From NCBI RefSeq assembly GCF_001429025.1, contig NZ_LMHT01000001.1:1-64000 (forward strand): DNA of 64,000 nt, in the 5' to 3' direction. Every line of letters begins with the position of its first letter. Position 1 is the stretch's first letter. The stretch comes from Phenylobacterium sp. Root700. GTDB taxonomy: Bacteria > Pseudomonadota > Alphaproteobacteria > Caulobacterales > Caulobacteraceae. This document shows positions 28,690 to 39,639 of this stretch, piece by piece. A program made the translations under genes and the position numbers. Under the pieces are notes generated by a model. It made no database searches, was not told the DNA's origin, and saw only the letters and a list, made by a program, of their open reading frames with translations.

Positions 28690-29556
28690 TCATGGCGCGG
28701 GCGAAATCCCGCGCTGCTTCAGGAAATCGCTGACCTGCGCCAGGGTCGACGCATAGGGCGACGTCCCGAGCGCGGGGTCCGGCGTCCGCCGGTTGAAGAA
28801 GCCATGGGGTTGGCCGGCGTACTCCTCCAGGCGGCAGTCCTTACCCGCCGTGGTCGCCCTCGCGCAGAAGGTCCGGATGGTTTCGATCGGCACCAGCTGG
28901 TCGTTGGACCCGTGGAGGATGATCATCGGCGGCAGCGGCGCGAGGTCGAGCAAGGCCGGTGAGATCCCCGGGCCATCGTCGGGCTTCATCCCGTTGACGC
29001 CTCGCGTCAGCGGCCCCGTCAGGTCGATCGCCGGATTGAACAGAACCAAGGCCGCCGGTACGGCCTTGGGATCAGCCCGCAGCGCGGTCATCAGCGCCAG
29101 GTGTCCGCCCGCGGAACCGCCCGCCAGCACGACGCGCCGGGGATCGATGTTCAGGTCCGCGCCATGCGCGCGCAGCCAGGCATAGGCCTGTCCGGCATCG
29201 TCCACCGCCGCGACCGGGGTCGTCCCGTCGCGGCAGAACACCCGATAGTCGGCCAGGGCGGCGACATAGCCCTTGGCCTGCAGCGCGCGAACCTGATCCA
29301 CGAACTGGATCACGCTCCCCTGACGCCAGCCCCCCCCGAAGAAGAACAGGATGGCCGGAGCGGGCTGCGCCGCTGGGCCGGCCGGACGGAACACGTGGAT
29401 CTTCAGCGGACGACCGGACGCCTGCGCATAGGTGAAGGTCTGCGCCCCCTCGACGCTGAGCGGCTGCGGTTGAACCCCGTCGCAGGACTGAGCCACAGCG
29501 CCGCCGCCTGACAGCAGGGCGGCCAGACCGGCGATCATGCCGATGATGGGCTTCAT
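28690..29556 (-). CDS. Secreted alpha/beta hydrolase (esterase family)
   Basis: A 288-residue exported protein with a signal peptide ending near GGGAVAQS. The hydrolase core has the oxyanion motif FFFGGGWRQG, the nucleophile GGSAGGHLAL, the acid in HGSNDQLVP and the histidine in GQPHGFF, a complete triad of the BD-FAE/carbohydrate esterase type. It probably removes acetyl or feruloyl groups from a glycan. It is coupled to sulfatase 1: ATG 29574 overlaps that stop (ATGA), but ATG 29556 with GAGGGGG before it starts the signal peptide better. Confidence 0.85.
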   Translation of the reverse strand: MKPIIGMIAGLAALLSGGGAVAQSCDGVQPQPLSVEGAQTFTYAQASGRPLKIHVFRPAGPAAQPAPAILFFFGGGWRQGSVIQFVDQVRALQAKGYVAALADYRVFCRDGTTPVAAVDDAGQAYAWLRAHGADLNIDPRRVVLAGGSAGGHLALMTALRADPKAVPAALVLFNPAIDLTGPLTRGVNGMKPDDGPGISPALLDLAPLPPMIILHGSNDQLVPIETIRTFCARATTAGKDCRLEEYAGQPHGFFNRRTPDPALGTSPYASTLAQVSDFLKQRGISPAP

Positions 29557-29570
29557 CCTCGCCCCCTCGC

Positions 29571-31235
29571 TCATTGCGCCACCGGCGGACGCCACCGATA
29601 GGCCTGGCCCGCCTTGTCGGCGGCGGCCTTCTCGGGGCTGTCAGGGAAGATGCCGTTCATCCGGCCCGGCTCGTTCGGCGCGATCAGCCACTGCGGCGGG
29701 AACTGCGCAGCCTTCGCGCCGTCCTTGTCGCGCTGGACGAGGCCGGCGCTGTAACGCTGGGTGTAGGGCACGACATGCTCGCCCTTGCCGTTCGCCATCT
29801 TCGCGAACAGCCGGCGGCGCAGGTCGATCTTGGTCTCCAGATGGACCGGATCGTCGATGAGGTTGTTCATCTCATCGGGGTCCTTGGCCAGGTCGTACAG
29901 CTCCTCCAGGTCCCACACCCCGTGGTACTGGATGTACTTCATCCGCCCATGCTCGATGGCGAAGGTCGTCGGGGTCTGGGGATAGCCCCACTCCCAGTAA
30001 TATTCGTAGACGAAGTCGTCCTCGACCCAGTCCTTGGCCGCCACCGCCCCGGTCGCCACCGGCAGCACGCTGCGGCCTTCGAACTGCGGCGGAGCCTTGG
30101 CGCCGGCGATCTCCAGGAAGGTCGGCGCCAGGTCGAGATTGCGCACCCGCGCCTCATTGACCACGCCCTTGGGCAGCAGCCCTGGCGCATAGGCCACCAT
30201 CGGCACGCGGACCGAGGGCTCATAGGCGTTGCGCTTGTCGATCAGGCCGTGCTCGCCCATCAGGAAACCGTTGTCGCTGTAGAACACCACCAGGGTGTTC
30301 TTCTCCAGGTCATGCTTGCGCAGATAGTCCAGGGTGCGCCCGACGTTGTCGTCCACCGCGCTGAGCGTCCGATAGTACTCGCGGAAGTTCTCCCGCAGGT
30401 CGCGATCGGTGTGATAGACGAAGTCCGCGCCGTGCCAGCTGTTGCGCTGGTTCTGCACCCACATCGGCTTGCCGCGGTTGTTCTGCGGGGTGTCGGCCAT
30501 GCTGGCCGGCAGCTTGATGTCCAGGCCCTTGTACTGACCCGCATGGCGCGGCGCCGGCTTGGCGTCGGAGTGCACGGCCTTGTGCGACATGTAGATGAAG
30601 AACGGCTTGGACTTGTCGCGCCCCTTGTCGAGCCATTGCAGCTCGTAGTCCGTCAGTTCGTCGGTGATGTATCCCTTCTGGGGGACGAGCTTGCCATCGA
30701 CGTTCAAGGTCTGGGTCTTGCCGGCGGCGACCTCCTGGGGCGTCAAGCCGTCGGTCGGAAAATAGGTCCCCTGCCCCTTGAAGCTGACCCAGTGGTCAAA
30801 GCCTGCGCGCGGCCCGTCGGAACTCGACCCCATGTGCCACTTGCCGAAGAAGGCGGTCTGGTAGCCGGCCTCCTGCATGTACTTGGGAAAGAAGGTCAGC
30901 CCGGCTTCGGATGAGTTGTTGTTGTCCACGATGCCGTGGTTGCGGGTGGTTTGGCCGGTCAGGATCGTGGCGCGGCTGGGCGAGCAGAGCGAGGATGTGA
31001 CCACCGCATTCGGGAAATAGACCCCGTTCTTGGCCAGGTAGTCGATGTTCGGGGTCTTCAGTCCCGGGGTCACAAAACCCATGGCGTCGAAGCGCAGGTC
31101 GTCCACCAGGACGAAGACGATGTTGTAGGGCGCCTTAGCCGGCGCAGGCTTTGGGGCCGACTGCGCCGCCAAGGGAATGGAGAGGGCCGCGAGCGCCAAG
31201 GCGCCGGTCCGGGCGAAGGCCGAAAGCCGTGTCAT
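29571..31235 (-). CDS. Sulfatase 1 (type I, formylglycine-dependent, secreted)
   Basis: A 554-residue arylsulfatase-type enzyme with a signal peptide (cleavage near residue 26). The metal-binding VDDLR is at 44-48, and the modification motif is canonical, C84-S-P-S-R88, followed by ATILTGQ. HMG, SDNGFLMGEHG and the C-terminal DLAKDPDEMNNL match sulfatases acting on glycans. The cysteine must be turned into formylglycine by an FGE, and one is encoded at 32,464. A LacI-type operator overlaps a TTGACA about 60 bases upstream. It forms an operon with the esterase. Confidence 0.93.
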   Translation of the reverse strand: MTRLSAFARTGALALAALSIPLAAQSAPKPAPAKAPYNIVFVLVDDLRFDAMGFVTPGLKTPNIDYLAKNGVYFPNAVVTSSLCSPSRATILTGQTTRNHGIVDNNNSSEAGLTFFPKYMQEAGYQTAFFGKWHMGSSSDGPRAGFDHWVSFKGQGTYFPTDGLTPQEVAAGKTQTLNVDGKLVPQKGYITDELTDYELQWLDKGRDKSKPFFIYMSHKAVHSDAKPAPRHAGQYKGLDIKLPASMADTPQNNRGKPMWVQNQRNSWHGADFVYHTDRDLRENFREYYRTLSAVDDNVGRTLDYLRKHDLEKNTLVVFYSDNGFLMGEHGLIDKRNAYEPSVRVPMVAYAPGLLPKGVVNEARVRNLDLAPTFLEIAGAKAPPQFEGRSVLPVATGAVAAKDWVEDDFVYEYYWEWGYPQTPTTFAIEHGRMKYIQYHGVWDLEELYDLAKDPDEMNNLIDDPVHLETKIDLRRRLFAKMANGKGEHVVPYTQRYSAGLVQRDKDGAKAAQFPPQWLIAPNEPGRMNGIFPDSPEKAAADKAGQAYRWRPPVAQ

Positions 31236-31291
31236 TCTGCGATCTCTCGTCTGGCCAATTGGCGGGAACGCCAGCGATATGCTAGACGAAA

Positions 31292-31303
31292 GACAACGTT
31301 GTC
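31292..31303. promoter_or_regulatory. LacI-type operator in the sulfatase 1/regulator intergenic region
   Basis: The perfect 12-base palindrome GACAACGTTGTC with a central CG, the form bound by LacI/GalR regulators. On the minus strand it overlaps a TTGACA at 31305-31300, which could be the -35 of sulfatase 1. It lies between divergent sulfatase 1 and the LacI-family gene, so it may also control the regulator. The same palindrome recurs at 35933-35944 and in degenerate tandem form at 39469-39492. Confidence 0.75.
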
Positions 31304-31444
31304 AATGCGCGATGCGGGACATGGGCAGACGCGCGCCGGCCGACCGTTCACGAGCCTGGCGCGGCGAGGCGTTCCAGCGTCATTGCCTGGGAAAGGGCCA
31401 GGAATTCCGATAGTCAGCGTGTCCTGACAATGGATGTGAGAGTC

Positions 31445-32467
31445 ATGAGTCGAACCGCGCCGCCACCTCGCCGGCCGACGATCAAGGAGGTCGCCAAACT
31501 GGCGGGCGTCTCCTTCAAGACCGTGGCCCGGGTGGTGAACAACGAGGCCAGCGTGGGGCCGGAGCGGCGCGAGGCCGTGCAGAAGGCCATGGCCATGCTG
31601 AACTACGCGCCGAACATCTCGGCGCGGCAGCTGGCCGGCAATCGTTCGTATCTGATGGCGCTGCTGTTCGACATCGGCCTGGACAATTTCGCACGGGCCC
31701 AGACCGGCGCGATCCGCCGCTGCCGGGAGGCCGGCTATCAACTGATCGTCGAGGAAGTGCCGGCAGGCTCCGAAACCGAGGTCGCCAGCCGCCTGTACAA
31801 TTCGCGCGTCGACGGCGTCATCGTGCTGCCGCCGCTGTCTTTCCACCCCCCCCTGCTGGCGGCGCTGCGTGAGCGAGGCCTGCGCTACGTCCTGATCACT
31901 CCCGACGCGGGCGATCCGGCCGCTCCGAGCGTCGGCCTGGACGACAGGCTGGCCGCCGAGCAGATGACGACGTTCCTCATCGGCCTTGGCCATCGCGACG
32001 TCGGCTTCATCTCCGGCGGCCGCCACCTGGCCTCGACCTATCGCCGCGTCGGTTATCGCGATGCGCTCCAAAAGGCTGGGATTGCATGGCGCTCTGAACT
32101 GGAGGCCGAGGGCGACTTCACGTTCAGAAGCGGCGAGGCTGCGGCGCGCCAGCTGCTGGGACAGGCGGTTTTGCCGACCGCGATCTTCGCCGCCAACGAC
32201 GGCATGGCCCTTGGGGTGATGGCGGCCGCGGCGCGGTTGGGCTTCCAAATACCAGAGGACCTCTCCGTCGCCGGCTTCGACGACATGCCTTACGCCCGCC
32301 TGGTCTGGCCCGAACTCACGACCATCCGCCGGCCGCTGCGGGAGATGGCGGTCGCGGCCGTGGAGCTGCTGCTGGCGCCCGAAGACAACAAGCCGCCTGA
32401 GCACCTGCTCGTGGACTTCAAACTGATCGAACGCGGCTCGGCCGCGGTGAAAGGGCCGGGAAAATGA
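31445..32467 (+). CDS. LacI-family transcriptional regulator
   Basis: A 340-residue regulator. The N-terminal helix-turn-helix is typical (PTIKEVAKLAGVSFKTVAR, shortened by neighbours, then VVNNEASV and the hinge NYAPNISARQLAG). A periplasmic-binding-like sensor domain of about 270 residues follows, ending with VAGFDDMPYARLVWPELTTI. ATG 31445 has GTGAGAG upstream; ATG 31430 lacks a ribosome site. The stop overlaps the FGE start (ATGA). It most likely binds the GACAACGTTGTC palindromes of the sulfatase module; the inducer is probably a sugar released from the sulfated substrate. Confidence 0.92.
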   Translation: MSRTAPPPRRPTIKEVAKLAGVSFKTVARVVNNEASVGPERREAVQKAMAMLNYAPNISARQLAGNRSYLMALLFDIGLDNFARAQTGAIRRCREAGYQLIVEEVPAGSETEVASRLYNSRVDGVIVLPPLSFHPPLLAALRERGLRYVLITPDAGDPAAPSVGLDDRLAAEQMTTFLIGLGHRDVGFISGGRHLASTYRRVGYRDALQKAGIAWRSELEAEGDFTFRSGEAAARQLLGQAVLPTAIFAANDGMALGVMAAAARLGFQIPEDLSVAGFDDMPYARLVWPELTTIRRPLREMAVAAVELLLAPEDNKPPEHLLVDFKLIERGSAAVKGPGK

Positions 32468-33396
32468 GCCGAGCAGCGTCGCTAAGAGGCATGCGCCAGC
32501 TGGACGGCGGCGAGTTCGTCATGGGCTCGGACCGTTTCTATCCCGAGGAGCGCCCGACCCGCCGCGCCCAGGTCGATCCCTTCTGGATCGACGAAACGCC
32601 GGTGACCAATCGCCAGTTCGCCGCCTTCGTCACCGCCACCGGCCACCGCACGCTCGCCGAGATCGCCCCAGACCCGAAGGACTATCCGGGCATGCCGCCG
32701 GAGATGGCCAAGGCCGGCTCCCTGGTCTTCCAGCCCACGTCCGGCCCGGTCTGGCTGGGCGACGCCGGCCAGTGGTGGGAGTTCAAGTTCGGCGCCTTCT
32801 GGCGCCGCCCGCTGGGCCGGCCGGGCCCGATGGCGCTCGACAACCACCCGGTGGTCCACGTCGCCTACGAGGACGCGGCCGCCTACGCCGAATGGGCGGG
32901 CAAGTCGCTGCCGACCGAGGCTGAATGGGAGTTCGCCGCCCGCGGCGGTCAGGCCGGCGAGTTCGCCTGGGGCGATGAACTCGCGCCCGGCGGGGCCATG
33001 CTCGCCAACTACTGGCAGGGCGAGTTCCCGTCGCAAAACCTCAAGCTGGATGGCTGGGAGCGCACCTCGCCGGTCGGGACCTACCCGCCCAACGGCTATG
33101 GCCTGTCCGACATGATCGGCAATGTCTGGGAATGGACGAGCGACTGGTACGCCGACGCAGGCGACCTTGCCCCCGCCAGTCCCTGCTGCGCGCCCTCGAA
33201 CCCGAAGGGCGGCGTGATGGAGAAGAGCTACGACCCCGCCATGCCGGAGATCATGATCCCGCGGAAGGTCATCAAGGGCGGCTCGCACCTCTGCGCGGAA
33301 TCCTACTGCCAGCGCTACCGGCCCGCCGCGCGTCATCCGCAAACGATCGACAGCTCCACCAGCCACATCGGCTTCCGCTGCGTCGTCCGCGCCTAG
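32464..33396 (+). CDS. Formylglycine-generating enzyme
   Basis: This 310-residue FGE (SUMF1 family) oxidises the active-site cysteine of type I sulfatases to formylglycine. It begins with GGEFVMGSDRFYPEE, has TPVTNRQFAAFV and PTEAEWEFAARGG, and near the end carries C277-AESY-C282, the two copper-binding cysteines that separate true FGEs from other SUMF1-fold proteins. RYRPAAR follows, as in characterised FGEs. It is translationally coupled to the LacI regulator, so supply of the modifying enzyme tracks the sulfatase module. Confidence 0.95.
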   Translation: MSRAASLRGMRQLDGGEFVMGSDRFYPEERPTRRAQVDPFWIDETPVTNRQFAAFVTATGHRTLAEIAPDPKDYPGMPPEMAKAGSLVFQPTSGPVWLGDAGQWWEFKFGAFWRRPLGRPGPMALDNHPVVHVAYEDAAAYAEWAGKSLPTEAEWEFAARGGQAGEFAWGDELAPGGAMLANYWQGEFPSQNLKLDGWERTSPVGTYPPNGYGLSDMIGNVWEWTSDWYADAGDLAPASPCCAPSNPKGGVMEKSYDPAMPEIMIPRKVIKGGSHLCAESYCQRYRPAARHPQTIDSSTSHIGFRCVVRA

Positions 33397-33409
33397 CGCC
33401 GAAAGAAGA

Positions 33410-33435
33410 CGGGCTCCCCGCCAAGGAGGAGCCCG
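33410..33435. terminator. Hairpin between convergent FGE and TonB receptor genes
   Basis: An 8-base perfect stem CGGGCTCC/GGAGCCCG with a 10-base loop, placed 13 bases after the FGE stop and 15 before the receptor stop. There is no long T run, but the position between convergent genes suggests a two-way terminator. Confidence 0.5.
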
Positions 33436-33450
33436 CCAGTCAGGGAAAGC

Positions 33451-35871
<2,421 letters not shown>

Positions 35872-35932
35872 GGCGTTCCCCCCTTGAGGATGTTGCGCGG
35901 CCGTTGACGCCGTCTGCGTCGCGGCCGTTCTT

Positions 35933-35944
35933 GACAACGTTGTC
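35933..35944. promoter_or_regulatory. LacI-type operator between TonB receptor 1 and sulfatase 2
   Basis: The same perfect palindrome GACAACGTTGTC as at 31292. It overlaps a TTGACA at 35931-35936 on the plus strand that could be the -35 of sulfatase 2, and sits 62 bases upstream of the receptor start on the other strand, so one site could repress both divergent genes. Confidence 0.75.
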
Positions 35945-36018
35945 TATTCACCGTTGATGTAATCGATGTCAAGCCATGAGAGCGCGACGATCGCAGCGTC
36001 CCACGCCAGGGGAGTTCC

Positions 36019-37563
36019 ATGCCGTCCACCTTCCGCCACGCCGCCCAGACGTCGCTCGTCGCCCTGGCGGCCGCCATGGTTCTGGGGGCCGTGCCGAGCC
36101 TCGCCGTCGCCCAACCGTCGACGCCCGCCGCCAAGACGGCGCCGGCCGCACAGCGCCCGATGAACGTGCTGCTGATCATGAGCGATGACCTCGGCGCCCG
36201 ATTTGGCGGCTACGGCTTTCCCGAGGTGAAGACCCCCAATCTCGACCGGCTGGCGCGTGAGGGCGTCCTGTTCGAGCGCGCCTACACTCAGTTTCCCCAA
36301 TGCGCGCAGAGCCGCGCCTCGTTCCTGACCAGCCGCCGGCCCAACGACACCCGCGTCTTCGATCTGAAGACCAATTTCAGGGTCGCGCTGCCCGACGTCG
36401 TGACCCTGCCCCAGTACTTCCGCCAGCAAGGCTACTTCGCCGGCCGGGTCGGGAAGATCTTCCACCAGGGCGTTCCCAACGACATCGGAACCGGCGGGCC
36501 CGACGACGTCCCGTCCTGGACCGAGGTCGTCAATCCGCGCGGCCGCGACAAGGAGGCCGAGGTCGCCGGAAGGCTGGTGAACATGACGCCCGGCATCCCG
36601 TTCGGCGCCGCCTGGGCCTATCTCGAGGATGAGGGCAAGGACGCCGAACAGACCGACGGGATCATCGCCGCCGAGGCTGTCAAAATGCTGGAGAAGCACA
36701 AGGACAGCCCGTTCTTCATCGCCGCCGGCTTCTATCGCCCGCACGTGCCGGACGTGGCGCCGAAGGCCTATTTCGACCTCTATCCCTTAGACACGATCCG
36801 GCTGGAGCAGACGCCGCCGGAAACAGCTCCGGTCGAGCCGATCATGACCTCGAACATCTGGCCGCCCCACCTTGGGACCTCGGAAGCCGAGCGGCGCAAG
36901 ATGATGCAGGCCTACTACGCCTCGGCCACGTTCATGGACGCCCAGGTCGGCCAGATCCTCGACGCGCTCGACCGGCTTGGCCTGAAGGACAACACCATCG
37001 TCGTGTTCATGAGCGACCACGGTTACCAGCTGGGCGAACATGGCCAGTGGCAGAAGAACACCCTCTGGGAACAGTCGGTGCGCACGCCGCTGATCCTTCG
37101 CGCGCCGGGGGCTCGCGGGAACGGCGCGGCCTCCCCGCGCCCCGTCGAACTGCTCGACATCTACCCGACCCTGGTGGAGCTGGCCGGGCTGCCGGCGAGG
37201 AGTGATCTGCAAGGCGTCAGCCTGACGCCCCTGCTCGCCGCTCCGCGCGCCGATTGGGCGCGCCCGGCCTATTCCCAGGTCCAGGGCGGCCGCAGCGTCC
37301 GCACCCAGCGTTGGCGCTACACCGAGTGGGAAGCGGGCCGCGTCGGCGCCTCGCTCTATGATCTGGCGGCCGATCCCGGAGAGCTGCGCAACCTGGCGGG
37401 CGACCCCAAACACGCCGCCACCGTCGCCCAGATGCACGCCCTGCTGCCCAAGGAAACCGTCGAGCCGCGCGGCCCGGCCATGATCCTCTACAACCGCGAG
37501 GCCAAGACCGTGCGCTTCGCCCCCTATCCGAGGCCGGCCACGGCGGTCTCGAACACCCGGTAG
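36019..37563 (+). CDS. Sulfatase 2 (iduronate-2-sulfatase-like) with variant CAQSR motif
   Basis: A 514-residue secreted sulfatase; signal peptide cleaved near residue 31. SDDLGARFGGYG binds calcium. The maturation motif reads C95-A-Q-S-R99, so the usual proline of CxPxR is glutamine, while the cysteine and arginine are kept. TSRRPNDTRVFDL, GKIFHQG, FIAAGFYRPHVP and SDHGYQLGEHGQWQK match the iduronate-2-sulfatase-like family. GGGGAG precedes the ATG. The end overlaps the convergent sulfatase 3 gene by 40 bases. Confidence 0.9.
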   Translation: MPSTFRHAAQTSLVALAAAMVLGAVPSLAVAQPSTPAAKTAPAAQRPMNVLLIMSDDLGARFGGYGFPEVKTPNLDRLAREGVLFERAYTQFPQCAQSRASFLTSRRPNDTRVFDLKTNFRVALPDVVTLPQYFRQQGYFAGRVGKIFHQGVPNDIGTGGPDDVPSWTEVVNPRGRDKEAEVAGRLVNMTPGIPFGAAWAYLEDEGKDAEQTDGIIAAEAVKMLEKHKDSPFFIAAGFYRPHVPDVAPKAYFDLYPLDTIRLEQTPPETAPVEPIMTSNIWPPHLGTSEAERRKMMQAYYASATFMDAQVGQILDALDRLGLKDNTIVVFMSDHGYQLGEHGQWQKNTLWEQSVRTPLILRAPGARGNGAASPRPVELLDIYPTLVELAGLPARSDLQGVSLTPLLAAPRADWARPAYSQVQGGRSVRTQRWRYTEWEAGRVGASLYDLAADPGELRNLAGDPKHAATVAQMHALLPKETVEPRGPAMILYNREAKTVRFAPYPRPATAVSNTR

Positions 37564-39398
37564 TCGGGCCGGTACTCGCCGCGCAGGACCGCCGCCAAAT
37601 AGCGGCCGGCGCTGCGGACATACTGATCCTTGCTTAGGGCGGCCTGCTCGATCACCGGCAGCGCCGCCTTCGCCTCGTCGCCCACAAAGGTCAGGGCGTT
37701 CAGCGCCATGAGCTGAACCGGCGTCGCCTGGGCTCCGCTGGTCAGGCCCGCCAGGGCCTCGACCGCCGACGGCGCCTGGCCCAGTCCCGCCAGCGCCTCG
37801 GCCGCGACCACCCGCACATAGGGCGAGGTATCGCCGGCCATCGCGCGCCGCAGATCCTCCTGGGCGGGACTCGCCGCGCCGCCCAGCATCAGCAATCCCT
37901 GCGCGGCCCAGAAGCGGACCAGCGCGTTGGAATCCGTCAGCTTGCCCTGGAACAGCGGCAGGTTGCGCACATCCTGGCGCCCTGCCGCCGCGGCCAGGAC
38001 CATCAGCTCTTTCAGCGGATGGGGCCCCTGCGCCCGGCTCTGCAGATAGCCTTCCGGCGCCGCACCCTCGGGGATGAAGCCGTTGTCGTTGATCGCCAGC
38101 ATGTGGCGATCCAGGGCCGCGCTCAGGCGCCGCAGCCGGCCGCATTGATCCGGAGCCGCCGCAAGGTTCCGCAGCTGATCTGGATCGGCCTCGAGGTCGT
38201 ACAGTTCCTCGAACGCCTTCGGGCCGAAGAAGCGGGCCTGGTCGACGGTGAGCTCGCCCGCCCGATAGCGCCGTTCCCAGTCCTGATAGCCCTTGGCCAA
38301 CCACTCGAAGCCGACATGCTGCCCAAGCGGCCGATTGGGCATGTAGTTGCGGATGTAGCGGAAGCGCCCGTCCGACACCGTGCGGATCATGTCGTAGCGC
38401 TCGTCCATCCGGTTGCGCATGCCGAACGCATAGGTCTGCGGCGAGGCCTTCGGGCCGAGGAACGCGCGGCCCTGCATCTGGGCCGGCGCGGCGACGCCGC
38501 CGAGCGCCAGGACGGTCGGCGCCAGGTCGATGAAGCTGACCGGGCGCTCTTCGACGCCGCCCGCGGCCTTGGGCGCCAGGTGCGCGAAGCGTTCGGGCAG
38601 GCTGACGATGAGCCCACAGCGAAGCCCTTCCTCATAGCAGTAGCGCTTGCTGCGCGGCAGCACCCCGCCGTTGTCGGAGTAGTAGAAGACGATGGTGTCG
38701 TCGCTGAGCCCGTCGGCCTCCAGCTCGGCCAGCCGGGCGGCGATCTGGCCGTCCATCACCTCCATCAGGTTGCGGTAGCTGGCGATGTCGCGGCGAATGT
38801 CCGGCGTGTCGGGGAGGTAGCCCGGGACCCGCACCTGTTCGGGCTTCACCCGCCCTGAGACGGCGGCGAAGATCCGCGACTCGTGCGTGGTCTCATGGTT
38901 GAAGACCGCCATGAACGGCTGGCCCGCCGAGCGGCCACGCCAGTGAGCCTTGGCGCCGGTCGCATCCCAGATCGCCGCCGGATCAATGTCGCAGTTGTAG
39001 TCGGTCTTGCTGCTGTTGGTGCAGTAGTAGCCGGCCTGCCGCATCAGCTCCGGATAGGTCTGCAACAGGCCCGCGACCTTGGCCCTGGCCCGCATGTGGT
39101 GCGCCGGCCCCGCCGCCTCCGGATAGACGCCGGTCAGGATGGCGAACCGCGAGGGCGCGCAGACTGGCGCGTTGCTATAGGCCCGGTCATAGCGGATTCC
39201 GCGCCGCGCCAAGGCGTCCAGTGTCGGGGTATGGGTCAGCGGCTCGCCATAGGCGCCGATGAACGGATTGTTGTCCTCGCTGACCAGCCAGAGGATGTTG
39301 GGCCGTGCCCCCTGCGCCGACCGCGCGCTTCTGGCCAAACTCGCCAGGGCCAGGGCGCCAGCGCCGCTCACCACCGATCGCCGCGTCGCATTGGTCAT
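37524..39398 (-). CDS. Sulfatase 3 with C-terminal HEAT-like repeats
   Basis: A 624-residue sulfatase. The N-terminus TRRSVVSGAGALALASLA looks like a Tat signal. SEDNNP replaces the usual DD metal motif form, and the maturation motif is canonical, C80-A-P-S-R84. The sulfatase core ends near residue 460 with LYDLEADPDQLRNLA. About 150 residues of helical repeats follow (for example SPYVRVVAAEALAGLG and DQYVRSAGRYLAAVL), resembling HEAT repeats seen in heparan N-sulfatase-like bacterial enzymes. ATG 39398 has GGGAGAAG upstream. It overlaps sulfatase 2 tail to tail by 40 bases. Confidence 0.9.
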   Translation of the reverse strand: MTNATRRSVVSGAGALALASLARSARSAQGARPNILWLVSEDNNPFIGAYGEPLTHTPTLDALARRGIRYDRAYSNAPVCAPSRFAILTGVYPEAAGPAHHMRARAKVAGLLQTYPELMRQAGYYCTNSSKTDYNCDIDPAAIWDATGAKAHWRGRSAGQPFMAVFNHETTHESRIFAAVSGRVKPEQVRVPGYLPDTPDIRRDIASYRNLMEVMDGQIAARLAELEADGLSDDTIVFYYSDNGGVLPRSKRYCYEEGLRCGLIVSLPERFAHLAPKAAGGVEERPVSFIDLAPTVLALGGVAAPAQMQGRAFLGPKASPQTYAFGMRNRMDERYDMIRTVSDGRFRYIRNYMPNRPLGQHVGFEWLAKGYQDWERRYRAGELTVDQARFFGPKAFEELYDLEADPDQLRNLAAAPDQCGRLRRLSAALDRHMLAINDNGFIPEGAAPEGYLQSRAQGPHPLKELMVLAAAAGRQDVRNLPLFQGKLTDSNALVRFWAAQGLLMLGGAASPAQEDLRRAMAGDTSPYVRVVAAEALAGLGQAPSAVEALAGLTSGAQATPVQLMALNALTFVGDEAKAALPVIEQAALSKDQYVRSAGRYLAAVLRGEYRPDYRVFETAVAGLG

Positions 39399-39468
39399 CG
39401 CGTCTTCTCCCGCCGAGACCACCACGCGCCTCGCCCATCACCAGCCTTAGCGCACAGGCGCCAGCCAT

Positions 39469-39492
39469 GACAACGTTGCCATCAACGTTGTC
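39469..39492. promoter_or_regulatory. Tandem degenerate LacI-type operators upstream of sulfatase 3
   Basis: Two adjacent copies of the palindrome, GACAACGTTGCC (39469-39480, one mismatch) and ATCAACGTTGTC (39481-39492, two mismatches), centred 12 bases apart. They lie 71-94 bases upstream of the sulfatase 3 start on the minus strand. The core CAACGTTG is kept in both. Confidence 0.65.
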
Positions 39493-39597
39493 CTCGGTCG
39501 ATGCTACGAATGAAGGGGCGGCCGCGCTTGAGCTCCCCGAGGAGCCCAGCGCCGGCTAGGGCCGCCGCCGCGTCAGCAGCGGCCTGGTAGGCGGCTT

Positions 39598-39630
39598 GAC
39601 CCGGTGAAGCTGATGGAGCTCCACCGGGTC
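39598..39630 (-). terminator. Hairpin downstream of TonB receptor 2
   Basis: A perfect 9-base stem GACCCGGTG/CACCGGGTC with a 15-base loop, 10 bases after the receptor stop on the minus strand. It lacks a clear T run, so it may be a weak terminator or an RNA-end stabiliser. Confidence 0.5.
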
Positions 39631-39639
39631 TCGACGAAG

